64,000 nucleotides of DNA from Chaetorhynchus papuensis (GCA_013396525.1 VWYX01000388.1:644121-708120), one strand, 5' to 3'. Shown: positions 53,070-64,000, numbered from the stretch's first letter. Made by a program: numbers and translations. Notes: a model not told the origin generated them from the sequence alone.

Positions 53070-53374
53070 TTTCCAGACAGCTGGGGGAAAGGAGGAAAAA
53101 CAAGTGAGATGATGGGGAGAAGTAGAAGAGTAGAAAAAAAAATCAGCTTCTCCTTATGGCAAGTTATAGTTATTCTCAGGTGAGTTTAAAAAAATTAAAA
53201 ATTCTTACGTTTCGATGTTCACTGATTCCTCTGTGAAATGAACTGAGCAGCACCTTAGCACTTTCCTGTCTGCTCCTGGACAGGGCACCTGCGAGGTGCT
53301 CACCGTGTCTCCCATAAGGACAAGATCATTTGGGAATCATCTCATTAGAGTAGAATACAATAACGTACTGGATC

Positions 53375-53590
53375 ATATTGGACATTAGGAGGAATTCCTT
53401 CACAGAAAGGGCGATTAGACATTGGAATGGGCTGCCCAGGGAGGTGGAGGAGTCACCATGCCTGGAGGTATTTAAGGAAAGACTGGACGTGGCACTCGGT
53501 GCCACGGTCTGGTTGACATGGGGCTGTTGAATAATAGGTTGGACTCGATGATCTCTGAGGTCTTTCCCAACTGAACTGGTCCTGTGGGGT
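53375..53590 (+). mobile_element. CR1 LINE 3'-end fragment
   Basis: The sequence follows the bird CR1 3' UTR closely. It has a GACATTAGGAGGAATTCCTTC segment, then ATTGGAATGGGCTGCCCAGG, a 'ggaggtatttaagg' segment, and the terminal 'ggttggactcgatgatctc' block. The element is truncated at the 5' end, as most CR1 copies are, and its terminal 8-bp repeat is degraded. It lies about 80 bp before the start of the LSM6 CpG island. Minus-strand open frames across it are shadows of the repeat. Confidence 0.88.
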
Positions 53591-53847
53591 TTTTTGCCAC
53601 AAGACATCTTTTTCCTGTAAGATTTCTCTCCGAAAGAAACCGATGGGACGTTATTTTGTGTGGAACTCTAAGGAAGGCATAAAAAACCCCCCGCACCTCC
53701 GTGAAGGGACCGGGGTTCATCTCCCGCGATCGCCTCGCAGCGCGGCCTCAGGGCCTCGGGGGTCGGGCAGCAGGAGCGCGCCCTCAGCCCCCGGCCCCGC
53801 CCCGCGCTCCGGGCCCTGCGCGGATTGTCCCGCCCGGCCGCCGTAGC

Positions 53848-53870
53848 GGGGCGGGGCGGGGCGGGCGGGG
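53848..53870 (+). promoter_or_regulatory. GC-box cluster / G-quadruplex motif in LSM6 promoter
   Basis: Five runs of three or four G are separated by single C residues (runs at 53848-53851, 53853-53856, 53858-53861, 53863-53865, 53867-53870). Each GGGGCGGGG overlap is a canonical Sp1/KLF site. The same pattern satisfies the four-run rule for a very short-loop G-quadruplex on the plus strand. Confidence 0.75.
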
Positions 53871-53929
53871 AGCGCCGGGAAGGGGCGCGGGAAGCGCCGG
53901 GAAGGAGCGCGGGAAGCGCCGGGAAGGAG
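53871..53929 (+). repeat. 22-bp tandem repeat (about 2.7 copies) in LSM6 promoter or exon 1
   Basis: A 22-bp unit beginning AGCGCCGGGAAGG recurs at 53871, 53893 and 53915, the last copy being partial. Copies 1 and 2 differ at one position. Each full unit contains a GCGCGGGAA-like core, the complement of an E2F-type TTCCCGCGC site, and a CCGGGAAG element resembling an ETS site. The block lies directly after the GC boxes and before the exon 1 donor, so it overlaps the likely transcription start. Confidence 0.8.
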
Positions 53930-53947
53930 AGGCAGAGGCGGCGGGCG
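53871..53947 (+). other. LSM6: LSM6 exon 1 (5' UTR), end defined by a donor; start uncertain
   Basis: A consensus splice donor, GTGAGT, starts at 53948 inside the CpG island. It is the natural partner of the acceptor at 54878-54879 just before the LSM6 start codon; an alternative acceptor AG lies at 54886-54887. The first exon is therefore non-coding and the first intron runs from 53948 to about 54879. The transcription start cannot be read from the sequence. I place it just downstream of the GC-box cluster, so the left boundary is an estimate. No in-frame ATG in this exon is needed for LSM6. Confidence 0.6.
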
Positions 53948-54898
53948 GTGAGTGCGGGGCCGGCCCGCGGCCGAGCGTGTGCCCCCCATGGTGGTTTGCC
54001 GTGGAGCTGCGGTCTCCGGCCGGGACCTCCCCCAGGGCGCTGGGGCCGGGCTGGAACACGAGGGTTCCGTACGGGGGGAGCGGCTCCAAAGGCGTGTGTA
54101 GTCCGGGAAATGGACCCAGCCGTGGGGCGCCAGCATCGCTGGTGGCAGTGGGTGTTGATAGGGAAACAGTGGGGATCCCTGGATTCACGGCTGGGATTGC
54201 CCATTGCGATTTGGCCCAGGAGGCAGCGAAAGGAAGCTGGCACCGTACGGGTGTTTTCTGCCTTTGACTGAAAACGCAGAACAAAGCGATGTTAGAGCAC
54301 AAGTCAAGCGAATACTGACGGGGGGGGTGGTCTTGCACCAAACTGGGTGCGTGTGCTGCGTTTTTTAATCACAGCATCTTTCCTCTATAATTTAATCACA
54401 AGCCTTGACTTAGTCTGCTGTATCATCTGAAGGCATCCTTTTAAAGTTAGGCTTTTCTTGTATTTGTGAGCTGAGATCAAAACTACTCTTGCTGTTCCCG
54501 CACAGACTTCGTGTACAGAGCATGGATGGACTGCTTCCTCTGCACCTAAAGACATGAAACACCTATTTATGAACCCTCTGAAACCATTTCTGCAAAAGAT
54601 TTTAGGGATGATAAGGCCTTTGGCGCTGTTGGAATTTAAAAGATGCGCAGTGGGGCAAACAAGGATTCTTAGTTATGCTTTCAGGAGTAATAAAAGTGCC
54701 AAAGAGAAAGTTTAATGCGATGGCTATAGGAGCTCTATCTCCCCATCTCAACCCTTAAGATTTTGCTTCTACCTCCTTCAGTGTTTTCTCCTACTGAAAA
54801 TCAGGGGTCTGCCTGTCTGTACAGAGTATTTAAAACAATGTGGAAGCATGTCTTTTATCCTAATGTTTTCACTTCTCAGCTTACCAGAGAAGATCAAG

Positions 54899-57800
54899 AT
54901 GAGTCTACGGAAGCAAACCCCTAGTGACTTCCTAAAACAAATCATTGGAAGGCCAGTTGTTGTAAAATTAAATTCTGGAGTTGATTATCGAGGTAAGTTC
55001 TCCATCTGTCTTTCACAGTGGGTAAAGTAATTCATTGGGGAAACTGGAATAAATGCATTGATTTTGAAAAGAAAAAACACTGTGATCCAGAATCATGGAG
55101 TATGAGAACAGAGATCTCAGAATGGTGACAGTCAAAATAGAAAATGAACTCAGGAGAAAGTGATAAAAGGTGTGTAACAGCAGATTTAGAGATTAAAATT
55201 ACTGATCAAAATCATTAGTGTCCTTGGTCACAGATGATTAAACTGCATGATTGTCAGTTTCTAAACTGATATTGGGAAGATTGTTTGGAATTACAGCTCC
55301 TGAAATGGCCAAGCTGCCCCCTTTAAGCACCCCATGTTGGAACTAGACTTTTCTTCACCTTTCTGTTCTCCATTTCCTAGTATAGATCTTGGGCCAGAAA
55401 AGTTTCAGAGTGAACTGTGCTGTCAGTCATAACAGAATTCTTACACGAGGGACCTGTGCTAGATCAAGACTCACAGAGATACAGGAAAAACTTTAGTGAA
55501 GCTTTTGCCAACTTCATTTTAACACAGCCCATCAGTTTTATTCCTGATTTCTTCAGCCTTTCAGTATACCTATGTGCACTGAATATATGATTATAAATGT
55601 TTTTCAGCAGCAGATTAAACTTCTCTGTGCAGTGAAATGTCCTGATCCTGCTCCCATTAAGGTAACAGTATCAACCTGTCCAATGTTTTTAGTAGTATCC
55701 AAGCTCAATTAAAACTAATCATGTATCTTCTATTGTGCTCTATTAAGGGCTTTTATTCTGTAATGACTTAAACATTAGGGTTCTGCAACAGATCCCTGCT
55801 TCAGAGAAGTTTACTTCAGTGGTCACTTGTGAGAGGAGACTTGTTTGTGCTGTGACAAGGACAGTTTTAAGTTGTTATTGTTCACTTGCAGAGTGTTCAC
55901 TGGCACTTCCTGTTTCTCTTCAGTGTTGCTCAGCTGACAAAATTTGCATTCTCTCATTTCTTTGAGAACCACACTATCCAAGCACAGGTGGTGTTGGCAG
56001 CTTAAAAAGTTCACTGCCTGTTCGTAAATTCTTTAGTGCAGGAGAATGAAGAGAGAGCTCATTAAAGTCAATTAAAGCAGGTCATCATTTACCTGAGGGT
56101 ACACACAAGGCAGGGCCAGACCAGATTTGGTTTTTTTGCTGGACTTCCTATTTCCTTTGAGACCATTGCTACCTTTCCCTTGGTAAGATCCATTTGTAAA
56201 TGCTGTAGTTGAAATACTCAACTTTCCCCTCAGCAAAGCTAGTTTAATGTGTCTACAGTCAGACACCACATTAATTGAACAAGAGTTCCTTGAACACCCT
56301 TATTTGTCATTAGATTTTTTCTTCCCTTCCTTATTTCCCTGTGCACTCCTTTGATCTTGTGACAGAAAATCCGTGTAGTGTTTTCATTTGAAAAATATGC
56401 ACTTTGTTTTCTGCAGAAATGTGACCACCAGCTGTAAAAGCCAAATATTTACAAAACAGCATCTCGGGCTATTGTTGCAGATCTGTCCAGATTCTTCCCC
56501 CAGGCTGGGTTGCTGATTTTTTTGTTGCCTCCACCCTCTGAGGCCCCACACACACCAACGTGGCCTCATGCAAGTGTTGATGTGTAACTGTGAAATGTCT
56601 TGAGTCATTGCCAGGTGCTGCAAATGTTCAAGGCAGGAAGCCCTAGGAAATAATCAGGGATACATTAATGTATGGTTTCTGTGTGTAAAGATGGGTATGT
56701 ACATTAAAACATCTCTACATACAGATAAAACATCTCCACAAACAGAGAAATTGCTAGCCAGGATGGGCAGTGATCATATTTGATGCCATTAGTGGTGTAA
56801 GAGCAAACACAAAGAAAAGGAGGAAGAGAATGAAACAGCCATGAATGCACTCTAGGAACAAGAGTTTGGAAATACTGCATTTATGGCCTACTGAGTGGGA
56901 GCTCAGGTAAATCCCCATGGTCCAATTTTGATTTTGGACAAACATATTTTTGTTTTCTGTTGTTGTGTGGATCCCTCAGGATTACTAGAGTGGAAAAGAA
57001 TCCTGACTTTGGTTTGGCTTTTTTGGTGCATTTAGTGACACTTTGTGAGCAGTTTTTCCTCTGTCTGTGGAAACAGAAGAGAGAAAAACAGAAAGGAAAA
57101 TAATAATCTTTAAGCCATGACAAGTTGGCAGAAGAAGTTGAATTCCTGATTATTAAGTGGAAGATCCTACAGCAACACTTCTGAAAAAACAAGAATGTGT
57201 CCTAAGTTTTCTCCCTCTTCCCAAGTACAGCCAAAATACTACTTTTCAACTTTTACTGCCAGGTAAATAGCTAGGTGTTTTTCAAACAGAGGGAAAGATT
57301 ATTTAAGTAGTGTTGTCTCTGCAAGGATGAAGTCAGGAAAACCTGCAGACAAGAGGAAGATAAAACAACTTGTAAAAAGCTATATTAATTGTGTGCTACT
57401 TTTTTTTTTGTTTTCCTGATCTGAAAAATGATCTAATACTACCAATGACAGATTTTTTTTCTTTATTGCACTATCTAAACAGTGTAATTTTATTTTTGTG
57501 GGAAGATTTCAGTGCCCTTTGTTGAAAAATATGTAGAATTTTGTTGACATCAAAACAGACTTGCAGCCAGTGTTCTTCTAGGTCTGTAAGCATGAAGACA
57601 AATATGTGTATGCTGTCCTGTATTAAAAGGGCTGGTTTTCAGCTATATCCCTTCACAAGTTTTGCTGATAACTCAGTTTACATAGCTTTGTCCTTAGGTT
57701 AGCCAGTTACACTTAATGTCACAGGTTCTTTTTTGGTGGGTGCTTAAAACACAAGTGAGAAGAGACAACTTAAACTTTCAAAGTGGAAATTGTTCATCTT

Positions 57801-59699
57801 TCGAAATAATACCTTAATAACTTCTTTTTTTACTCTTACACCAACGGGTAACATTGCTACCAGAGTGCCTGGGATTCCTCTCTCCCATCTGAATTCCTTG
57901 AAGACATGTCTCCAAGCTTGGGTTTTTAGTTTGTTATAAAGATACAGGGTGGGTTTTTTCCCTGTGCTGTTCAAACACAGTGCATTTTTGTTTATTTTAA
58001 AGTAAGTTCAAGCTGATTCTCTTTTAAACTGCCACTGTTTTCAGGTGTCCTGGCTTGCCTGGATGGATATATGAACATAGCTCTGGAGCAGACTGAAGAA
58101 TATGTAAATGGACAATTAAAGAACAAGTACGGGGATGCATTTATCCGAGGAAATAATGGTAATTCCTACTCCTTCCATTACTGCACATTAGAAAATTGTG
58201 GTTTGATATTCTGAATTTGAGGGGTGGCTGAGGTGCAAGTAAGCTGCCTGTAAGCCTAAAACTAATATTCTTTCTTGGAAATCTTAACAAGTATTTGCTT
58301 TTTACAGTTTCACTTTCCAGGGTCTGTGCTTCTCTGCATTCCTGTGGTCCTTTTTGCCTCTTAACTTGAAGTTCATTTAGAGAAGCATGCTCTTCTCTAG
58401 CCTTCCTTGGAGCTTATTTTCTACTGTTTGACAGGCTTACTCTTTTGCACTTATTGCTTGCTTAGATGGCCTCTGCACCATAAGAGTTTGTGTTTTCTAG
58501 GCAAGCTACTGCATAAATTTATGCTACAGTGCAGATATTACAGTGGCACTAATATTTCCTGCTGAAGCAGTTTTCCAGAACTGAATGAATGCTGATCCTT
58601 AGTCCTGGAGGCTATTTTCATCTTTTGAGTAAAGATTTTACCACCAGTCAAGAAAATCACTCATGCTTTAATATCGAGCCTTTGAATATCTGAGTGCAGT
58701 AGGTGGATTTTAGTGCACTTCAAGGACAATCCCAGGCTCCTGAAATGACTCCCTGGTATCAGGCTGTAATAGCAGGACATACCAGGGAGAAGAGTATCTA
58801 AAAATAGAAAAGGTTCACAAGCTGGATGTGAAGAGACTTGTAGAGGAGGTAAATGAAGCAGAGTTTGACCAAGTTGCTTGGGAAGAAAATGGAGGGATGG
58901 AATAAAAAGACAAAAGGACTGAATCCCATGTTAGAAAAAGAGTCAAAGAGAATGTGGCACCAGTGTAAAAGAGCATTTTGGGTGGAGAAATAATCCTTGA
59001 AACGAGGCCAACCCTTGCTTTTTGCAAGGCATCTGGACTGTTATGCTAAGGACTGGAGTGACATTACAGCTGGAGAATCAATTAAGGAAATAATCTGTTA
59101 TGAAAGTTAAATAGATGAGAGGCAGAAGGCCCAAGAACAGGCTGAACAGAGAACGGAAGACATGCCAGGTTTAGGAGCAGAGTATCATTTTAGGTGGTGA
59201 ATGGATCTGTTCTGGGGATGTCATCAGCCAAGCAGGAGGAAGATGTGTGTTCCTTCATAGCTAATCATTAGTTTTGCCTTAAGTGCTTGGGATTTCCAGC
59301 TTTTACTGAAACATCACAGCATTAGTGTCTGACACCTGTAATTCCGCTGCTGAGGAACTCTCTCATGCTCCCCTCAGTAATACTGCAGGGCACTGCCTTT
59401 GTTCTTCCTCTGTTCAGCCTACGTCTGCTGGAGCATAGTTGTGCTATGAATAAAATAAATACTGAACCAAAGTAATACATAATGTTTAGATCTAATGGCA
59501 TTTTTTGAAACCTGGAGTTAAAAGTTGCCTGGGTTTGTTTGTGCTGAATGGGATTTATTACAGCATCCATTTACAAGCCATGGAAATAAGATGTTTTAAA
59601 TAAAAAGGCTTCTGCATGTTATTTACCAGGGCCCTCTTCTGTGTGCCACTTTCTCTTTTTCACAGTGTTGTACATAAGCACCCAGAAGAGGAGGATGTG
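54899..59699 (+). CDS. LSM6: LSM6, U6 snRNA-associated Sm-like protein LSm6 (3 coding exons, 80 aa)
   Basis: The coding exons are 54899-54992, 58045-58158 and 59665-59699. Spliced, they give 243 nt and an 80-residue protein, the length known for vertebrate LSM6. The protein starts MSLRKQTPSDF and ends STQKRRM. The Sm1 motif spans about residues 14-51, with loop-3 D38 and N42 in DGYMN. Sm2 spans about residues 61-74, with the loop-5 IRGNN signature at 65-69; both loops contact RNA in the family. Introns are 54993-58044 (GTAAGT...CAG, phase 1 in Gly32) and 58159-59664 (GTAATT...CAG, phase 1 in Val70). The start codon follows the acceptor closely and the upstream in-frame ATG lies inside the intron, so 54899 is preferred. 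LSm6 joins the cytoplasmic LSM1-7 ring (decapping and mRNA decay) and the nuclear LSM2-8 ring (U6 snRNA 3' end). No frameshift or missing key residue is visible. Confidence 0.97.
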
Positions 59700-59818
59700 A
59701 AGATGCCAGAAGGAGGCTGTTTTTTTGTACTTGTGAACCTCTTTGAAGTGAGGAGCCCTATTTGATTTGTAGTTCATAATCTGCAGGTGAAATACACAAG
59801 TGTTTAAATATTTTTTTA

Positions 59819-59824
59819 AATAAA
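59819..59824 (+). terminator. Polyadenylation signal AATAAA (proximal), LSM6
   Basis: A canonical AATAAA lies about 120 nt after the LSM6 stop codon. A GT- and T-rich stretch follows (GTGTAAACTG...GTTTTTGTTT), which fits a downstream cleavage element. Confidence 0.6.
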
Positions 59825-59894
59825 TGTGAACAGGTGTAAACTGCCTGAATGTTTTTGTTTCACAGCACTGCTTTGTTCCATTGTACAGAAAAAA

Positions 59895-59900
59895 AATAAA
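59895..59900 (+). terminator. Polyadenylation signal AATAAA (distal), LSM6
   Basis: A second canonical AATAAA follows an A-run about 76 nt after the first hexamer. It could serve as an alternative cleavage signal. Confidence 0.5.
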
Positions 59901-62900
59901 AGAGAAGCATGTAAGAGTGCTGCAAGACTAATTTGAAGCAACAGCTCATTTAATTATGCTAACAGTTACAAAAATACTGATTGGAATGTAAGCAGGCATG
60001 GAGTAATTGCAAGTCAGAGCCCTGTATTGATGGCAAAACAATAGTTTAACTGATGTTGGGAAGGGAAATGCCAATGGTTTGGTGACAATGACCTGTCCCT
60101 TTTGGAAAATACAGGGTCAGCTTTAAATGCCAGTCCCGTAAGAGTCGTCGGGTAAAAAGTTCAGCTGTCCAAAAAATCTTGAATTGTGGATTGAATCGAG
60201 GGATTTAACACTGACACTTCAACAGTTAGGGGTGGGGAAAGAATTGAATCAAATGGAAGAAAAGCCTTAAGGGTGAAAAGAAAGCTCTGTGCCAGCTGAG
60301 GAAGTCAGTCAGAGGTGAAGAGCTCTCAGTTGGTATGTCAGTACAGCCTAGTAGCTACTTCACCTCCTGCCTGTGTACCCCCCACCCTTCCTCTGCTTGG
60401 GGTGACCTTTTTCTTGTGCTTCTTACCAGACACAATGGACTTTCTCAGTAAAAAGCCATTTTAACTAATACCTAAAGCTACTCTTGAAAACACACTAGGA
60501 ATCTGAAAGTTTTGTAAACATGCCACATGTGTCCTCTCCAGCCAGTTCCCTCTTTCTCCCATCCACTCCCCCCACAACCTGGTACCATCTCTATATTCTG
60601 TGTCTATATTCTAGCCAGCAATGAGAACAAATGCTTTAGAGTATGGGGTATGCATTAGTGAGGGGGAACCTCTGAGCAGACAACAGGGAGGGAACTTGTT
60701 TGTGTATGTTTTGCAACAATGCTCCCAGATAATCAAAGCACAGTGAGTAAATCCAGCTCAATTTTATATTGATACTTATTCCAATTTATAAAGTGTATTT
60801 TCTCCTTTTACATGCAGTCAGCCAAGTAAAAAACCCAAACCAGCTCTGAACATTCAGATATACCTTTGCCTGAGTGTTTCTGCACTTAACATCCACACAC
60901 TGAGAATGTTTTCTTGTTCTTCGTGACAAAGTTGTAAGTTAGGGTAATGTACCTCATGGTGAGGTTATTGAGCCAATTTTTTTAAATGAGCTTTCTGAAG
61001 CCTTGCTTGATTCTCTGGACAGTTCATAATGCCTCCAAGAACAAAAGTACTTCTACTTGTGGATGGATTAACACAAGACAACTGTGTGAATATAACATTG
61101 TCCCATTTTTCCCAAGTACCCATAGCTCTGATGCAAGCAGGGAATACTAACCTTCCAGTTATCAAAGGGAGAGAATGTGGACTGCAAATTTTTAATTTTA
61201 CTGTTTTTTAAGATGAAGAAGATAATTCTAAATTATTTTGCAGTCAGTAGTCAACCTTTCCACATTAAGCACTTCAGAAGCCATGACAGAACACACAAAT
61301 AGAGTTGCTACTGTACAATATGCTTCAATAATTCATCATTTTCTGACAAGGGTTGAAAAAGGTCCAGGATATAAGACAAATCACCAACTTGCTCTTCTGT
61401 AAGTGACTTTTTTTAAGAGATGAAGATGTACCTCCAAGTGGGGCATGCAATTTTTCATTTGCCTTGTCATCTATATGTAGCTGGCAGGTTACTGTCTGCT
61501 TTCAGTTCTGGAGACTGTCTGGATTTTGTTGTTTGGTTTTTTGTTTTTATTTTAATACAGGGTTAATTTTTTTCCCTCTCCACCCTTCTCTCCCCCTCCA
61601 CACGCCTACCCACGTATAGCAGCTTGTTTTGCAGACTACGATTTAATGTCAAGAGTTTGCATTGTTAACTTTTTAACAGCAGTTGTGTCTCTACAAGTCT
61701 AGTTATAGAACAGTTGTAATCTGCTACTTCTGGTGGTCTAATCACATACTAAACTCTATATAAATATAAATACTATGTAGTTTACATGCCAAGGGTTTTT
61801 TTAATGTATTCTAGGTCATGAAGTCACTATTACTGTGTGAGGTAAACGGGAGGATTTGCATTGAAGATCAGCTGTTACAATTCATATTTAAATTTCCAAA
61901 GTAGCAAAAGAAATTAAGCATTTAATTCCCACAATCACTGACTTTCAGTTTATTTTACAAGATTTTACCCTCTTTAAGTCATTTTTCAACCCCAGTGTTT
62001 AAATCAAGTAAACATTTAAGCTTGATTTCAATTAGGCAGTCCAGTGTTCAGATGTAGCCTGGTTTTGGTTGAAGAAAATATTCATAATGGATTTATTTTA
62101 CTTATCTTTTAGGTTTTGACTTGCACATATTGTGTAGAACAACATTACATTTGCATGTAAACCAACAGCTTTCAGAATTTTACTTGGAATGCTATCCAGA
62201 GTTGTATAGCATTATATGTGTACATCAATATCAAAGTAGAAAGTTATATTTCACAAACTCGCTGATGACCCAGCCTAATTTATAAGCTCTGTATCCCATT
62301 GAGAGATACAAGTACACTCTTACAAACACAATACATCTTCATACACAAAGGACAGCATGAGATACTAGTGCTCATATCCTCCATGTTACATCATTTACCA
62401 TATCCTGATGCTCTTGCCCCAACACCTGTGTATAAAACAGTTTCACTTGGGGATCAAGCTCGCTGAGATCAGAACTGACAATGAAACATTATCGCATTAT
62501 GAACAACCTGCAAGCATTTGTCCACCACTTTTCTTAGAAGAATGTACCCAAAATTAAGTAATCCAAAACTAACAAACAAAAATTACTGAATTTCAAAGAC
62601 TAAAGCTGCACTCAGGTTTGTACTTTTATGTAAGGAGATCCCACCATGAAACCATGGCCATTCAACCACTACCCCACCCTCAGCTACACATTCAGTTCAC
62701 AGATTCTAGGAAGAGCAGTAACTGTGAATTTGCTAAATGCCCACATCCAGCACAAGTTTCTTGCACTTGAAAAGTCAAATTGAGCCACATCTCCTTAAAC
62801 AGCAGCCTGGCTGGGAGCAGCAGCACAGCATACCTCATGAAAACTAGAGAAAGTCTGGAAGAAGGAAGCAAGTACTCACTGCGTAGTGAAGCAGCCAAAG

Positions 62901-62940
62901 CCAAGTCACTACTAAAGCCTGCAGTGCCCTGGAGCTGCCC
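59901..62940. other. Intergenic DNA downstream of LSM6, no gene seen
   Basis: AT-rich, repeat-poor sequence. In other vertebrates SLC10A7 lies tail-to-tail beyond LSM6, so a minus-strand 3' UTR could begin here. I looked for the conserved SLC10A7 C-terminus on the minus strand and did not find it. No long open frame is present. Confidence 0.5.
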
Positions 62941-62950
62941 CTATATAAAG
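62941..62950 (+). promoter_or_regulatory. TATA-box-like site
   Basis: CTATATAAAG followed by GC-rich sequence is a near-ideal TATA box. About 34 nt after it a donor-like AAGGTATGT occurs at 62982-62990. No gene with a known product follows directly; the exon-like frame at 63579 is about 600 bp downstream. Confidence 0.3.
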
Positions 62951-63578
62951 GCAGCAGGTCATGCTAGGAGGGTTTTTTTTCAAGGTATGTACCCTGATGA
63001 CCACTCCCTTTTACAATTAGTTTCCACCTGGTTCCTAGTTCAAAGGGAATCTACTGCTAACCACTCTGAAGAGTTCTTTCTATCTTTTTTTGTGATGTTA
63101 CAATGACAAAACAGCTACTCAGAGCCCTTCTGGGTATTACTTGCCCATTAGTTCCTCAGGCTTTTTCACAGCTCTGAAAACCAGCTGTGGCCAACAGCTG
63201 TGTTGTTCCTGGGAGATAAGAAAGCATGAAAGTGTTTGCAAAGTGACAGCCTCGCAATGTGTGACTGATGGTACCAGAGCAATGCCTGGTCTTTAATACC
63301 CCAACTCACACCCGTGGCCAGCTCCAGCCCTATGTTGGTTTTGGAAACAAGCAGGCTGGGGAGTCAGCAGCTTCGAAGTCTAGGATTCCTGTGCCAAACT
63401 GTTCTCCAAGGCCTGAAATCACACGAGAGGGGGCATTTCCTGGGCTGCTGTATCGACCCTGAGCGAGGGAGCCTCGGCCACAGGATTCCTCTGCCAGGTC
63501 ACCGTGATGGAGCTCACGGGCAGCTCCCACTCGGTGCTGTGATCACACCACCTGCCTGGCCTTGCCTTTGTCTAACAG

Positions 63579-63737
63579 AGCAGCAACAAGAGATCATCCA
63601 TGAGAATGGAATTGGTTTTGTCTATGGAGATTATAAAATAGCTCATAGTGATGAAAAGGGAGAGCAGCTCTCTATGGATGGTTTGCATCTGCTCTGCACA
63701 GCTCACTGTGGGAAAATCCATGTGGGTTCTGACTGAT
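63579..63737 (+). other. Exon-like open frame with a strong acceptor, unknown identity
   Basis: A well-formed acceptor (CTTGCCTTTGTCTAACAG, AG at 63577-63578) is followed by about 52 in-frame codons starting near EQQQEIIHENG and ending in HVGSD before a TGA at 63734-63736. The composition is protein-like with many polar residues. I do not recognise it. LSM6 is followed by REELD1 and SLC10A7 in other vertebrates, but I cannot match this frame to either. No clear donor was chosen, so it could be a terminal exon or chance. Confidence 0.2.
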
Positions 63738-64000
63738 GCTACAGGAATGTGGGGAGCCCAGCATCTGAGGGCATGTTCATTCTACCTGCTGTCTGTACAC
63801 CTCATCTTAGTCTTATTAAAGCAATCAGTAAGCTATTTGTTGCTAGGCCTTATCTCTCTCTCCCCCCAACCCCTCCTCTAGAGCAGAACAGCTGCCCAGG
63901 TTGCAGCAGTTACCAAATAAATTAAAGGGTTATTTTGGTTTGAATTTGTAAGAGAAAGAGGCTCACATTGTATGTTGCATGCACGTGTATGTGCCAGTTC
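63738..64000. other. Right edge of the window, no gene seen
   Basis: T-rich and C-rich stretches without a recognised exon or repeat. Confidence 0.5.

Larger units (their letters stand above)
41125..53374. other. Intergenic DNA upstream of LSM6, no gene seen
   Basis: AT-rich, with no open frame above about 90 codons. It holds short microsatellites, the A32 tract and the X-box-like motif listed separately. A diverged stretch near 47060-47200 with 'tgtttcacaaaggagaaggtgagacagaaagg' faintly recalls a MIR core. Nothing else was identified. Confidence 0.55.
53670..54130 (+). promoter_or_regulatory. LSM6: LSM6 CpG-island promoter
   Basis: GC content and CpG density rise abruptly here compared with AT-rich DNA on both sides. 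A run of GC boxes (overlapping GGGGCGGGG units, Sp1/KLF type) lies at 53848-53870. The LSM6 first-exon donor follows at 53948. No TATA box is visible. This fits a TATA-less housekeeping promoter, as expected for a ubiquitously needed RNA-processing subunit. Long open frames on both strands across this island (up to about 190 codons) are explained by the scarcity of stop codons in GC-rich DNA and are not annotated as genes. Confidence 0.85.
59700..59900 (+). other. LSM6: LSM6 3' UTR (short form)
   Basis: The LSM6 stop TGA is at 59697-59699. The following T-rich stretch carries two canonical polyadenylation hexamers, at 59819-59824 and 59895-59900, giving a predicted 3' UTR of roughly 140-220 nt. 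A longer UTR using a more distal signal cannot be excluded from sequence alone. Confidence 0.65.

Noticed and set aside
53643..54341. Long overlapping open frames on both strands (up to 191 codons) at the LSM6 CpG island
   Set aside because: They occur on several frames at once, are rich in Arg, Pro, Gly and Ala, and overlap the promoter and exon 1 donor. This is the expected effect of few stop codons in CpG-rich DNA.
54848..54898. Upstream in-frame ATG that would extend LSM6 by 17 residues
   Set aside because: It lies before the splice acceptor at 54878-54879, so it is intronic. The 80-residue product matches the family length.
59901..64000. SLC10A7 terminal exon on the minus strand
   Set aside because: Expected from vertebrate gene order, but its conserved C-terminal residues could not be found in any minus-strand frame.
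1..64000. CRISPR arrays, bacterial operons, tRNA or rRNA genes
   Set aside because: No regularly spaced repeats, no cloverleaf with conserved arms, and the sequence is clearly vertebrate.

Overview
The window reads as vertebrate genomic DNA, almost certainly from a bird. It is AT-rich and mostly intergenic, with no bacterial-style gene packing. It carries CR1 LINE fragments of several ages, an avian-type solo retroviral LTR, and one spliced gene that I can identify securely. The LTR sequence suggests a neoavian and perhaps a passerine genome, but that is inference from memory of the family.

The secure gene is LSM6, on the plus strand at about 53.88-59.9 kb. It has a CpG-island promoter with a non-coding first exon and three coding exons (54899-54992, 58045-58158, 59665-59699). 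These encode an intact 80-residue Sm-like protein with consensus splice sites. It is a core subunit of the LSM1-7 (mRNA decay) and LSM2-8 (U6 snRNA) rings. In other vertebrates LSM6 lies between ZNF827 and REELD1/SLC10A7. No recognisable exon of those genes was found here, so the left 53 kb probably corresponds to the ZNF827-LSM6 intergenic interval.

Layout:
- 1-5.96 kb: unannotatable AT-rich DNA with A-tracts and one AT palindrome.
- 5.96-6.84 kb: CR1 3' fragment, plus strand.
- 10.43-10.73 kb: an orphan CpG-rich patch.
- 14.18-14.52 kb: an unexplained open frame on the minus strand.
- 20.48-22.92 kb: a long, old antisense CR1-superfamily LINE split by an (ATTCT)n array; related fragments at 25.40-25.65 and 31.61-31.74 kb.
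- 36.5-36.8 and 39.36-39.49 kb: exon-like open frames of unknown identity.
- 40.6-41.12 kb: solo LTR.
- 53.37-53.59 kb: CR1 3' end directly upstream of the LSM6 CpG island.
- 53.67-59.9 kb: LSM6.
- 59.9-64 kb: downstream intergenic DNA with a TATA-like site and one exon-like open frame.

No CRISPR array, tRNA, rRNA or bacterial mobile element was seen. I found no clear new biological system. The most useful leads are the unidentified exon-like frames, the orphan CpG patch and the compact architecture of the LSM6 promoter.
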